Assembly: GCA_016711875.1 (NCBI GenBank)
Contig: JADJSD010000013.1
Span: 1 to 16,073, forward strand
DNA: 16,073 bases
Origin: Betaproteobacteria bacterium
GTDB taxonomy: Bacteria; Pseudomonadota; Gammaproteobacteria; Burkholderiales; Usitatibacteraceae
Direction of reading: 5' to 3'
Shown: positions 1 through 7,803 of the stretch, one piece after another
Layout: each line of letters starts with the position of its first letter
How positions within the stretch are numbered: position 1 is the stretch's first letter
Notes under the pieces: generated by a model
Told to the model about the DNA's origin: nothing
Seen by the model: only the letters and a program-made list of their open reading frames with translations
Database searches by the model: none
Translations under genes and position numbers: made by a program

Positions 1-1105
1 TGACGCAGGCGCCCATCCTGCCGGGCAGCACCTTCGCCGTGCGCTACGCCGCGATCGACGCGGGCACCTACTGGTACCACCCGCACCAGTCGAGCTTCGA
101 GCAGGTGCCCCGGGGCCTGTACGGCATGCTGGTCGTCGAGGAGGCGAAGCCGCCGCGCGTCGATCGCGAACTCGAACGGGTGCTCGCCGACTTGCTCGAC
201 AAGGCGAACCGGCAGGTGGAGGACTTCGGCCGGGTTCGATTTCGGTTCCGAGGGCCGCCTGGGCAACGTGGTGACCTCAACGGAACGGCGACCGGGGCGA
301 ATCGCGCGATCGACATGCGCCCGGGCGAGCGCGTGCGGATCCGGCTGCTGAACGCCGCATCGGCACGCGCGTTCGTTCTCGAGTTCGGGGGGCTCGCCCC
401 CTGGATCGTGACCTACGACGGCCAAGCCGTTCAGCCCCACCCGATTCCCGACGGCCGGTTGCTCCTGGGCGCCGGACAGCGCACCGACCTCGTGATCGAC
501 GTGCCCGACGCCGCCGGCAAGCGCTTCCTCGTGACCGACCAGCGCCGCGGGGGCGAGGCGATCGTGGCGCTCGCCTGCGCCGGCCGCCCGGTGCGCGCGA
601 AGGCGCCCGGCGCTCCCCGGCCATCGCCCCGAACCGGCTGGCGGAGCCCAACATCGGCAAGGCGACGGACCACTACCTCGTGTTCGAAGGCGGCATCGGC
701 GGCGAGCCGGCCATCGGCCGCGTGGACGGAAAGGCGCTGAACGTCGACGACATCATGAAGAAGCACGGCCTCGCCTGGACGATGAACTACACCGCGCAGC
801 AGGAGCACGCGATGATGCACGAGCCGCTCTTTCGCTTCCGCCGCGGCGAGCACGTGACGCTCAAGCTCCTGAACAACACCGATTACGAGCACCCCATCCA
901 CATGCACGGGCACTTCTTCCGCGTGCTGGCGCTGAACGACGTGAAGACGCGGCTGCGGGAATGGCGGGACACCGTCATGATCGACGCCCGGGGCAGCGCG
1001 GACATCGCTTTCGTGGCCGAGAACGTCGGCGAGTGGATGTTCCACTGCCACATCCTCGACCACGCCGCCGGCGGGATGATGGGCACCGTGATCGTGGAAG
1101 GCTGA
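1..1105 (+). CDS. Multicopper oxidase (CopA/laccase-like), 5' end outside the window, frameshifted
   Basis: Periplasmic-type multicopper oxidase that would oxidise a substrate such as Cu(I) and reduce O2 to water. The reading frame is open from base 3, so the N-terminus lies upstream. Copper motifs appear in order: GTYWYHPHQ (bases about 63-90), HPIHMHGHFF (about 892-921) and HCHILDH...GMMG (about 1042-1083), the last holding the type 1 Cys, His and axial Met plus type 3 histidines. Between them is the linker to the second cupredoxin domain (RPGERVRIRLLNAA-like). The frame breaks near 230 and is restored near 277 (EDFGR...GRLGNVVTLNG is recovered between them), then shifts again near 600. The C-terminal frame reads to the TGA at 1103-1105. 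It converges with a cupredoxin lipoprotein on the other strand, which supports a copper or metal-oxidation context. The family is certain; the substrate is inferred. Confidence 0.9.
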
Positions 1106-1124
1106 AGCTTCCTTCCGGCGGGCG

Positions 1125-1580
1125 CTACTCGACGACGATCAGCCCTCGACGCCCATCTCGGCGTGGTTGCCGAGGTGGCAGTGGGCCCGGAAGCGCCCCT
1201 TGGCGAGCACGAACCACAGGTCCACCGCGCCGCCCGCCGCGAACACCTCGACGCGGTCGATGCGGCCCAGGCAGACCTCGGCCTGGCGCGGCACCTCCGC
1301 GCGGCGCGTGGCGATGCTCGCGAAGAACTCGGGCGCGTTGAAGTAATGGTTGTTGACGCCCCACGTTCGTGAGCGTGAGCCGGTAGGGGCGGCCGGCGAC
1401 GAGATTGAGCTGCTGCGGCGTGAATCCCGCGTCGCGCAGGTCGATCTTCACCGCCGTGGCCTGGGCCCAATCCGCCTCGGCGACCGCGCGGGCCTTTTCC
1501 GCGCCCGAAGGCTCGGGCAGCGACTGGCAGGCCGCGAGCCCCGCCACGAGTGCGACCACCAGCCACTCGCCGGACTTCAT
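1125..1580 (-). CDS. Cupredoxin-domain lipoprotein (plastocyanin-like), frameshifted
   Basis: Small copper protein of about 150 residues, probably anchored to the outer membrane. The start at 1580 opens with a signal peptide, MKSGEWLVVALVAGLAAC, ending in a lipobox (GLAAC, Cys about residue 18). The upstream minus-strand sequence has a GGGAGA ribosome-binding site. The cupredoxin domain follows: an AGRPYRLTLTNVG strand, an NNHYFNAPEFF segment with the first copper His, and AHCHLGNHAEMG with the Cys-His-Met ligands. An extra G near 1362 and a missing base near 1147 break the frame; without them the protein ends GLIVVE and stops at 1125-1127. Electron transfer or copper binding next to the convergent multicopper oxidase is the likely role, by inference. 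Confidence 0.8.
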   Translation of the reverse strand: MKSGEWLVVALVAGLAACQSLPEPSGAEKARAVAEADWAQATAVKIDLRDAGFTPQQLNLVAGRPYRLTLTNVGRQQPLLQRARVLREHRHAPRGGAAPGRGLPGPHRPRRGVRGGRRGGPVVRARQGALPGPLPPRQPRRDGRRGLIVVE

Positions 1581-1617
1581 GGCGCCGATCTCCCGTTTGT
1601 GTCGTCGTGAAGCGTTA

Positions 1618-1668
1618 GGCCGGATGGCCCGCCCCGGCCTTGAGCGAACGCAAGGCGAGGCCATCCGC
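1618..1668. repeat. Nested inverted repeat, possible terminator of the kinase/regulator operon
   Basis: CGGATGGCC (1621-1629) pairs perfectly with GGCCATCCG (1659-1667). Inside the loop GCCTT (1637-1641) pairs with AAGGC (1652-1656), giving a stacked or cruciform-like structure. It lies in the 104-bp gap between the response regulator stop and the cupredoxin start on the minus strand. There is no clear T-run, so it may be a REP-like element or mRNA-stabilising stem and not an intrinsic terminator. Confidence 0.45.
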
Positions 1669-1684
1669 CCGATTCTCTCCGCGC

Positions 1685-2773
1685 TCACGCCCCGAACAGG
1701 CGCCGGAAGCCGCCGGAGATGCGCTGCATGAACCCCTGCTCCTCGCTTCCGGTGCCCGGGCCGAAGGCGGCGACCGGCACCCCCGCGGCCGTCGGCGCCA
1801 GCCGCAGGCCGAGCGCCGACTGCGCGACATCCCGCTCGAGCGACTTCTCGGCCTCCTCGCCGGCGGCCTCCACGCCGAAGCGCTTGCGCGCCTCGGGCAT
1901 CAGCGCCAGCTGCCGGTGGCGTCGGATCGCGGAGTCGACCACGAGTCGGATGAACCCGGGCTTGAACGGCTTGGGTATGAACCGGTAGACCTGACCCTGG
2001 TTGATGAGGTCCATCACGACCTTCGCGTCCTGCACGCCGCTGAAGACGACGGTGACGACTTCCGGGTGCTTCGCCTTGAGCAGCCGGATGAGCCGCGTCA
2101 CGTCGACCTTGCCCACGCGCACGTCGGAGATGACGACGCTCGCCGGGTTCTCGGCGAGGGCCTGCACCGCCTCGGCGAGGTTCGCCGCGTAGCGGATGGG
2201 GACGGCGGGACCGCGCACTTCCCGCACCGTATCGCGCACGCCCTCGTCGTCCTCGATGAGGAGGACGCTTTCGTCGGGGCGAAGCAGCACCCGCGTCGTC
2301 CGGCTGGCCGGGACTTCGGCGGACCCGGTGGGAACGCCGAGGGGAGAGAGCGCCGGCGACACGGTCGGCGCGTCGGCCTCGACCACCGGCGCGAGGCGCG
2401 CGATCTGCACGGCCTCGCCGATGAGGCGCGGCAACTCGCGGATGTCCCAGGGCTTCGTGACGAACCGGTAGACCTCGCTCTCGTTCACCGAGCGGACCAT
2501 CGCCTCCAGGTCCGAGTAGCCGGTGAGCAGGATGCGCATCGCCCGCGGCGAGGACTTGCGCACCTCGTGCAGGAACTCCACGCCCGTGACGCCGGGCATT
2601 CGCTGGTCGCTCAGGACGACGTCGAAGTCGTGCCGGGCGAGCAGCTTGAGGCCCTCGCCGGCCGAGGACGCCGTGTGCACCTCGAATTCCTTCTGCAGAA
2701 GCCACTGGAGCGCGCGAAGCACGTGAGGCTCGTCGTCCACGCAGAGGATCGTTCCCTTCTTCGGAATGTTCAT
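1685..2773 (-). CDS. Response regulator with two receiver domains
   Basis: Intact 362-residue protein with two CheY-like receivers and no output domain. Receiver 1 has the acidic pair D13/D14, phospho-acceptor D56 (VVLSDQRMPG), T84 (ILLTGYSD) and K107 (FVTKPWD). A linker of about 40 residues leads to receiver 2, with E174/D175/D176, D217 (VVISDVRVG), S245 (VVFSGVQ) and K268 (FIPKPF). The C-terminal tail of about 80 residues is unlike known DNA-binding or HD-GYP domains. The YRFVTKPW signature is common in RpfG-type regulators. ATG at 2773 follows a GGAAGG site about 12 bases upstream. It lies 34 bp after the histidine kinase stop, so the two are co-transcribed and very likely cognate. With no output domain it may act through protein contacts or as a phosphorelay hub. 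Confidence 0.88.
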   Translation of the reverse strand: MNIPKKGTILCVDDEPHVLRALQWLLQKEFEVHTASSAGEGLKLLARHDFDVVLSDQRMPGVTGVEFLHEVRKSSPRAMRILLTGYSDLEAMVRSVNESEVYRFVTKPWDIRELPRLIGEAVQIARLAPVVEADAPTVSPALSPLGVPTGSAEVPASRTTRVLLRPDESVLLIEDDEGVRDTVREVRGPAVPIRYAANLAEAVQALAENPASVVISDVRVGKVDVTRLIRLLKAKHPEVVTVVFSGVQDAKVVMDLINQGQVYRFIPKPFKPGFIRLVVDSAIRRHRQLALMPEARKRFGVEAAGEEAEKSLERDVAQSALGLRLAPTAAGVPVAAFGPGTGSEEQGFMQRISGGFRRLFGA

Positions 2774-2807
2774 GGTTGTTGTTTTCCTTCCGTGCGCCGG
2801 GAGCCGG

Positions 2808-4643
2808 TCAGGCCGGCTGGCCGGGAGGCTCGCCTGTCTCGAGCGGCAGGCGGACCGGGAAGGTCGCCCTCGCCCTGCGTGCTTCGCCACGGTGATCTCG
2901 CCCCCGTGTGCCCGCGCGATGTCGCGGGCGACGTTGAGTCCGAGTCCCGTGCCGACGCCTTCCGGCTTGGTCGTGAAGTACGGCTCGAATATCCGCTCGA
3001 GGATCGCCGCCGGGATGCCGGACCCGGTGTCGGCGACGTCGATGCGGACGCGGCCGGCCTCCTCGCGCGTCGACACCGTGATTCGGCCCGGTCCCTCGAT
3101 CGCCTGGGAAGCGTTGATGATGAGGTTGAGGAAGATCTGGTTCAGCTGCGAGGGCGTGCAGACGATCTGCGGCACCTCGCCGTAGGCCTCGACCACCTCG
3201 ATGGCGTTGGGGATCACGCTCTTGGCGAGGTAGACGACGCTCTTCAGGCCCCTCGTTCACGTCGAACTCGAGACACGCGCGCGGTCCAGCCGCGTGAAGT
3301 CGCGCATGTGGACGACGAGCTCCGACATCTGCCCGATGCCCTTGAGCACGTCCCCCAGCATCTCCTTCATGGCGCCGACGTCCGCGGGCGTCGCCTCGAT
3401 CGACTCGAGCTGCCCGCGCGCGCGCGCCACGTCGAGGACGATACGGTCCTCGCGCGATTGCCTGACGAGTTCGGACATCTTCGTCGCCACCGCCAGCGGG
3501 CGCTCGAAGTCGCCGAGCCGGTCGATCACGAGGGCCACGTTGCTCTGCGAGAAGGCGAGCGGGGTGTTCAGCTGGTGCGCGACGCCCGCCACCATCTGGC
3601 CCAGGGCCGCCATCTTCTCGGACTGCGCGAGCTGCTGGTGCGCCTGGTCGCGTTCGGATTCCTGCGCCGCGATGATGCCGTCGGCCCGGCGCACGATGAG
3701 GAAGAGCGCGCCGAAGAGCACGAATAACACCGCGAGCAGGGTCGCGAACTGGGCGATCCCGGAATCTCCACCTGGCGCTGGTTCTCCGCGGAAACCTGCT
3801 CGACCTTCGCGCGGTTGGCGGCGGCCGCGGTCGCGAGGTCCTTCGAGGTGCCCTTGATCTGGACGAGGAACGGCGTCACGTCGGAGTAGACCTCGAAGAC
3901 GCCGACGATGCGGTCGGTTCCGGGGCCGAGCACGGGCAGGTAGCTCGAGATGAGGTCGCGGTTCTCGACCACGCCTTCGAAGGCGCTGAACTTGTCGCGG
4001 TGCGTGAGCTCGCTGGCGGGCGTGCCCTCGAGGGCGCGGCGCCAGCCCGCGTTCGCGAGCTTGTCCTCGCCGATCTGCGCGTGCTCCGAGGAGTAGATCG
4101 TGACGCCGCGAAGGTCGAAGACCTTCACCCGAACACGGTGCTCTTCTTCATCGAGTCGATGACCTTCGCGTCCAGCTCGCGGAAGCCGGGCAGCGCCATG
4201 ATCGCGCGGCCCGCCTCGGCGAAGCAGGCCTTCTTGGCGGGCGTCGGCACGCTCTTGCCCTTCGAGTCCTTCGCGTCCTCCATCGCCCGGCAGGCGTCGA
4301 CCGGAACGGAGGCCGCGCGCGCGACGAAGGGCGCGAAATCGCGTTCCCAGAGCGCGTTGGCGAACAGGCGCGTGAGGTTCACGTTGCCGGACTCCGTGGA
4401 TCGCGAGCAGGTCGCGCAGGGCGGCGGCCTCCTGCTTGCGCGCGAATTCGGCCTGCGTCGCGTTGAAGAACGCGCCTTCGCGTTCCTGCACCTTGAAGAA
4501 CCCGCCCTGCCGCGCCTCGAAGAGTGCGATCGTGCGGTCACGAGCACGAACGCGGCGAGCGCCGCGATCGCGAAGTAGCGGACGAGACGGAATGGCTTGA
4601 CCCGTGCGGGGCCGTGCGCGGTTCGGCTGGCGGTGTCCGGCAT
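2808..4643 (-). CDS. Membrane sensor histidine kinase, frameshifted
   Basis: Reconstructed sensor kinase of about 610 residues, partner of the two-receiver regulator just downstream. The N-terminus has a basic stretch and a membrane segment (LVRYFAIAALAAFVLVTA). An extracytoplasmic region follows with a PAS/Cache-like core (VKVFDLRGVTIYSSEHAQIG; VGVFEVYSDVTPF). A second membrane segment (VLFVLFGALFLIV) leads into a coiled coil and then the H-box GVAHQLNTPLAF, an N-box (QIFLNLIINASQAI) and G-boxes (DTGSGIP, GTGLGLNVARDIA). The frame shifts near 4540, 4400, 4130, 3763, 3260 and 2866; the domain sequence continues across each one. The start is ATG 4643, although TTG 4652 has a better-placed GGGAAG. 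The signal is unknown; the adjacent copper genes make metal or redox sensing a guess. Confidence 0.85.
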
Positions 4644-4652
4644 CGCCGGCAA

Positions 4653-5012
4653 CGCTTCCCTTTGTCGAGGCCGGGCAGCCTCATGGCGGTCACTGACACG
4701 ACATTTTCCCTGGCGGCGGTCCCGGAAGGGACCTCAATATTCCAGTGCAAGTTGCGGGCCGCGCGTTTTGTGACCTGAAACACAACCGTCATTTGACCGC
4801 CATCAACGAATGGGGGCGCTTGCGCCGCGCACGCGGGAAACGCGTCTCGAATCGGGAATGCCCTGCGCCCGGCAATTGCCCCGACGGGTAACAGCCGCTT
4901 CGTGCCGCAGTGGACCACCGGCATCCGCCTCGCGGCATACGATGCCCCTGTCCGTGCGGCGTCGGGACTCGCGTACACGGACCACGAAAATCACAACGAG
5001 AGGAGAACCGCC
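4653..5012. promoter_or_regulatory. Divergent intergenic region, kinase / reductase
   Basis: About 360 bp between two divergently transcribed genes, which must hold both promoters. I see no convincing sigma70 hexamer pair. A perfect hairpin GGTCCC-GGAA-GGGACC lies at 4718-4733 and could be an operator. A strong ribosome-binding site (GAGAGGAGA, about 4998-5006) precedes the ATG at 5013. I see no coding potential of note. Confidence 0.4.
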
Positions 5013-6079
5013 ATGACCGCAAGAAAGATCCTGATCCTCGGGGCGTCGTACGGCTCGCTGCTGGGCGTGAAACTCGCCGCGGCCGGGCATGGCGTCACGC
5101 TGGTGTGCCTGCCCGCCGAAGCCAAGCTCGTCAACGAGCGCGGCGCGATCGTCCGGATGCCGGTGAAGGGACGCGATGACCTCGTCGAGGTGCGCTCTCG
5201 CGACCTCCGGGTCGCTCGCCGCGTGCGGCACCGAAGGCCTCGATCCCGCGCGCTACGATCTCGTCGGCCTCGCCATGCAGGAACCGTAGTACGGCTCGCC
5301 GGGCGTGCGCGAGTTGCTGTCGTCCGTCGGGTCCTCGCGCGTGCCATGCCTGTCCATCATGAACATGCCGCCCCTTCCCTACCTGCGCCGCCTGCCGGGC
5401 GTGGATGCCGACGCCTGCCGCGCGGCGTACACGGACCCCACGGTGTGGGACACGTTCGACGGGCGCTCGCTCACGCTCTGCAGCCCCGACCCCCAGGCGT
5501 TCCGCCCGCCCGAGGAGCCGGTCAACGTGCTGCAGGTGCGCCTGCCCACCAACTTCAAGGCGGCGCGCTTTCCGACGAGGCGCCCACCGCGATGCTGCGC
5601 GATCTCGAGGCCGGCATCGAGGCCGCCCGCTTCGACGGCGGCGGCGGCGAGCGCATCGCGCTGCCGGTGAAGCTGAAGGTCCACGACTCGGTGTTCGTGC
5701 CCCTCGCGAAGTGGGCGATGCTGCTGGCCGGCAACTACCGCTGCGTCCTCGCCGACACGGTGCAGCCGATCCGCGAAGCCGTGCACGGCGACCCGCAGGC
5801 CTCGCGCGCCGTCTACGAGTGGGTCGTCGCGCTTTGCGTGCAGCTGGGGGCCTCGCCCGCGGACCTCGTGCCCTACGAGAAGTACGCGAATGCCGCGCTG
5901 TCCCTCGCCAGCCCGTCCTCGGCCGCGCGTGCCCTGGCCGCCGGCGCCCGGAACATCGAGCGGGTCGACCGCCTCGTGCAGCTCGTCGCCGCGCAGCAGG
6001 GCCTCAAGTCGGCCGCCGTGGACGAGACCGTGCGGCGGGTCGACGGGTGGCTGAGCGCAACCGGCTCGCGGCGGCCTGA
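5013..6079 (+). CDS. Ketopantoate reductase-like protein (ApbA/PanE family), frameshifted and with an internal TAG
   Basis: NADPH-dependent oxidoreductase of the ketopantoate reductase fold, about 355 residues. The N-terminal Rossmann motif is ILGASYGSLLGVKLAAAGH. The central part (VPCLSIMNMPPLPYLRRLPG) and an ApbA_C-like helical domain (VFVPLAKWAMLLAGNYRCV) follow. The ATG at 5013 is chosen because of the GAGAGGAGA site just upstream. The frame shifts near 5200 and 5575, and an in-frame TAG at 5287-5289 replaces what reads as Gln in MQEP-x-YGSPG. A further shift near 6060 would end the protein at the TGA 6077-6079, before the terminator hairpin. It is longer than PanE (about 300 residues) and not beside panB/panC, so it is probably a PanE paralogue acting on another 2-keto acid. 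Several single-base defects are likely assembly errors. Confidence 0.7.
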
Positions 6080-6101
6080 ACGGGCACGCGAGTCGCCGAC
6101 G

Positions 6102-6130
6102 AAAAAGGCCCCGGTCGAAACCGGGGGCCT
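6102..6130 (-). terminator. Intrinsic terminator (minus strand), probably the original tRNA-His terminator
   Basis: GGCCCCGGT and ACCGGGGGCC form a GC-rich stem (one bulged base) closed by a CGAA loop. Read on the minus strand the stem is followed by CCTTTTTC, the classic rho-independent arrangement. It starts 8 bp beyond the tRNA-His-like 3' end at 6138-6154, which is on the same strand. It would also hinder transcription coming from the reductase gene on the left. Confidence 0.75.
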
Positions 6131-6137
6131 GGCGAGA

Positions 6138-6154
6138 TGGGGTGGCTGATGGGA
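6138..6154 (-). other. Putative attachment site: 3' end of a tRNA-His gene
   Basis: The minus strand reads TCCCATCAGCCACCCCA. This matches the end of proteobacterial tRNA-His: last bases of the T arm, the acceptor strand CAGCCAC, the unusual discriminator C73 and CCA. From memory the E. coli gene differs by one base in these 17. The rest of the tRNA (T loop, anticodon arm) is missing: the sequence diverges at 6155. A tRNA 3' fragment followed on its own strand by a terminator is what remains at the chromosomal side after an integrase inserts an island into a tRNA 3' end. This boundary falls between ordinary genes and the defence-like cluster. Confidence 0.65.
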
Positions 6155-6597
6155 GGCCACTGGCCATTGCCGAACCTCAATTAAATCAAAACCTTGAAGC
6201 GGGTGTTACACGGGTCTGGGTAACATGAAGGGTAGCAAAAATCTGGCGGAATTGACCCTCTAGCATCAGGAAAAGTGTAGCTACCCGCCCCAATTGCCGC
6301 CTCAGGCCGCCCAATAGCGCAACGCCGCCCGGTGGCTTCGGTTGGTGTTCGACGAGGTGCCGTGATCGAGAGGGCCGGCCAACGCGCGCACGGCCTTGTG
6401 GCCCATTACCTGCGGATCGAAGTGGACCAACAGCCGCTAGGGCTACAGCGGCCTCGAATGCGGGCATCGATCGGGTGACCTTTCCGGCGACGGGGTGCCC
6501 TGAGGCCCGAGGTCCATAGAGGTCTGATTAGCAAGGAACAAAAGCTGCTATCTCGGGCCGGGTCAACGCGGCGACCTTGAGGAAACGGCCACCGGGG
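6155..6597. other. Gene-poor stretch at the proposed island edge
   Basis: About 440 bp in which no frame on either strand shows a recognisable protein. Short open frames exist on the minus strand (6186-6467 and 6406-6615), but they lack motifs and ribosome-binding sites. A 7-bp inverted repeat, GGGTAGC (6230-6236) / GCTACCC (6280-6286), is present. The stretch may be decayed mobile-element DNA; I cannot identify an integrase or transposase in it. Confidence 0.35.
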
Positions 6598-6632
6598 TTG
6601 ACAATCGTTTCCCAAATCCTCATTATCGTTTC
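6598..6632 (+). promoter_or_regulatory. Promoter of the ietAS-ubiquitin-like operon
   Basis: A perfect -35 box TTGACA (6598-6603) is followed, after 17 bp, by CATTAT (6621-6626; 4 of 6 matches to TATAAT). Transcription would begin at about 6633, the first base of the first usable ATG of the ATPase gene, so the message may be leaderless. The repeats at 6605, 6626 and 6647 overlap the spacer, the -10 edge and the start region. Confidence 0.6.
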
Positions 6633-6658
6633 ATGAAAACAGATCTTCGTTTCATGAA
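6605..6658 (+). repeat. Three operator-like direct repeats at exact 21-bp spacing
   Basis: TCGTTTC occurs at 6605-6611, 6626-6632 and 6647-6653, each start 21 bp from the next (two helical turns). The second and third copies extend to TCGTTTCATGAA and contain palindromes: TTTCATGAAA at 6629-6638 and TTCATGAA at 6651-6658. All copies therefore face the same side of the helix and overlap the promoter and start codon. This fits binding sites for an autorepressor; the ATPase encoded next has a C-terminal helix-turn-helix. Confidence 0.65.
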
Positions 6659-7803
6659 TGAGGTCATCCGTATCGTCAATGGCGCACTTCGTCTCGACGT
6701 GGACAAGGTGCGTAACTACACGGCCTTCCTCGCCGAGAAGCTGGAGGAGCAGGGCGAGGCCTCCCACGGCGGCGCGGCTGCGAAAGCTCTTGGCGGAGGC
6801 CGACCACCAGCTCCGCCCGAACGACGTGCGCTTCGGCGGTTCGGTCCCGGTCGACGCCGACAGCCGCTTCCCCCTCATCGAGAAGGCGCGCGTGAAGGAG
6901 CTCGACGAGCCTCCGGTGGCGCTGTCGCCCGACCAGTGGGATGTCGTGAACGAGTTCGTGGCGGTCGCAAAAAGCTACGCCCAGATCGACGACGCGGACA
7001 GCGCGGGCTCCTTGTCGCTACTCATGTACGGGCCACCTGGCACGGGCAAGAGCCGTGTGGCGCGCCACATTGCGCGCGAACTGGGCCTCGACCTCTACGT
7101 GGCTCGCCTGGATGGCCTGATTTCCTCGTTCCTCGGCAGTACCTCGAAGAACATCCGCGCGCTATTCGATTTTGCCGCGCGCACACCCTGCGTTCTCTTC
7201 CTCGACGAGTTCGACGCCATCGCGAAGCTGCGCGGCGACAGCCAGGAGTTGGGGGAGTTGAAGCGCGTCGTGAATAGCTTCATCCAAAACCTGGACGCGC
7301 TCGGTTCCCACTCCGTGGTGGTCGCGGCGACCAACCACGAGGAATTGCTCGATGCGGCCGTGTGGCGCCGCTTCGGCTATCGACTGGAACTCGGACATCC
7401 GTCACGCGAGCTTCGCGCGCAGTTGTGGGGCGACTTCATGCGCCCGCAGGAGATCGAGAAGCGCGACCTGGAACTGCTCGTCGATCTCTCCGAAGGCTTT
7501 TCGGGTTCGGACATCCGCGAGGTCGGCACGCGCCTGCGGCGCTGTAGCGCCATGACGGGCACGAAGCCCGAACTGAGCGATGCGTTCCAGGTGCTGCAGA
7601 ACGTCGGTATCGGGGAAGGCGCGGAGCGCCGCTTTCTGTCGTCCTTGCGGGGACTCGGCAACGACGAACTGGCGAAGGCTCTGCGCAACCGCGATCAGAA
7701 GCTCTACAGCCATGCAGCGCTCGCGCAATTGCTCGGCGTGTCGAAGGCAACCGCCTATCGGCACGTAAAGGGAGACAACCGTGGCCGTGGAACCCAAGAA
7801 TAA
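6633..7803 (+). CDS. ietA: AAA+ ATPase with C-terminal helix-turn-helix, IetA-like
   Basis: Reconstructed protein of about 389 residues. The AAA+ core has Walker A GPPGTGKS (about 133-140), Walker B CVLFLDEFD (about 186-194), sensor 1 VVVAATN (about 228-234) and arginine-finger candidates in WRRF (about 244-247), followed by a small helical lid domain with GFSGSDI. The last 30 residues hold a helix-turn-helix, YSHAALAQLLGVSKATAYRH. ATG 6633 or 6654 are both possible; neither has a ribosome-binding site. One frameshift lies near 6760. The pairing with a subtilisin-type protease directly downstream is the hallmark of IetAS, reported as a two-gene antiphage system and first named on Agrobacterium Ti plasmids. 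The ATPase is thought to control or feed the protease; here it may also self-regulate through the 21-bp repeats. Confidence 0.85.
7767..7775 (+). promoter_or_regulatory. Ribosome-binding site fixing the protease start at GTG 7781
   Basis: AAAGGGAGA ends 5 bases before GTG 7781 and lies inside the 3' end of the ATPase gene. It favours this GTG over later starts and gives a 23-bp gene overlap, so translation of the two proteins is probably coupled. Confidence 0.65.

Noticed and set aside
1125..2705. A 526-codon minus-strand frame joining the cupredoxin lipoprotein to regulator sequence
   Set aside because: Only its last third (from 1580) matches a real protein; the rest lies in the wrong frame of the response regulator. 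No genuine fusion.
1640..3727. A 695-codon open frame on the plus strand
   Set aside because: It is the antisense shadow of the kinase and regulator genes in GC-rich DNA; its translation is low-complexity (Arg, Leu, Asp, His) with no motif, while the minus strand encodes complete receiver and kinase domains.
5379..6167. A 262-codon minus-strand frame opposite the ketopantoate reductase-like gene
   Set aside because: No motifs or ribosome-binding site; the plus strand carries the conserved C-terminal domain over the same bases.
6186..6615. Remnant of an insertion sequence or integrase in the gene-poor stretch
   Set aside because: The 7-bp inverted repeat at 6230/6280 and odd composition hinted at it, but no transposase or recombinase motif could be read in any frame.
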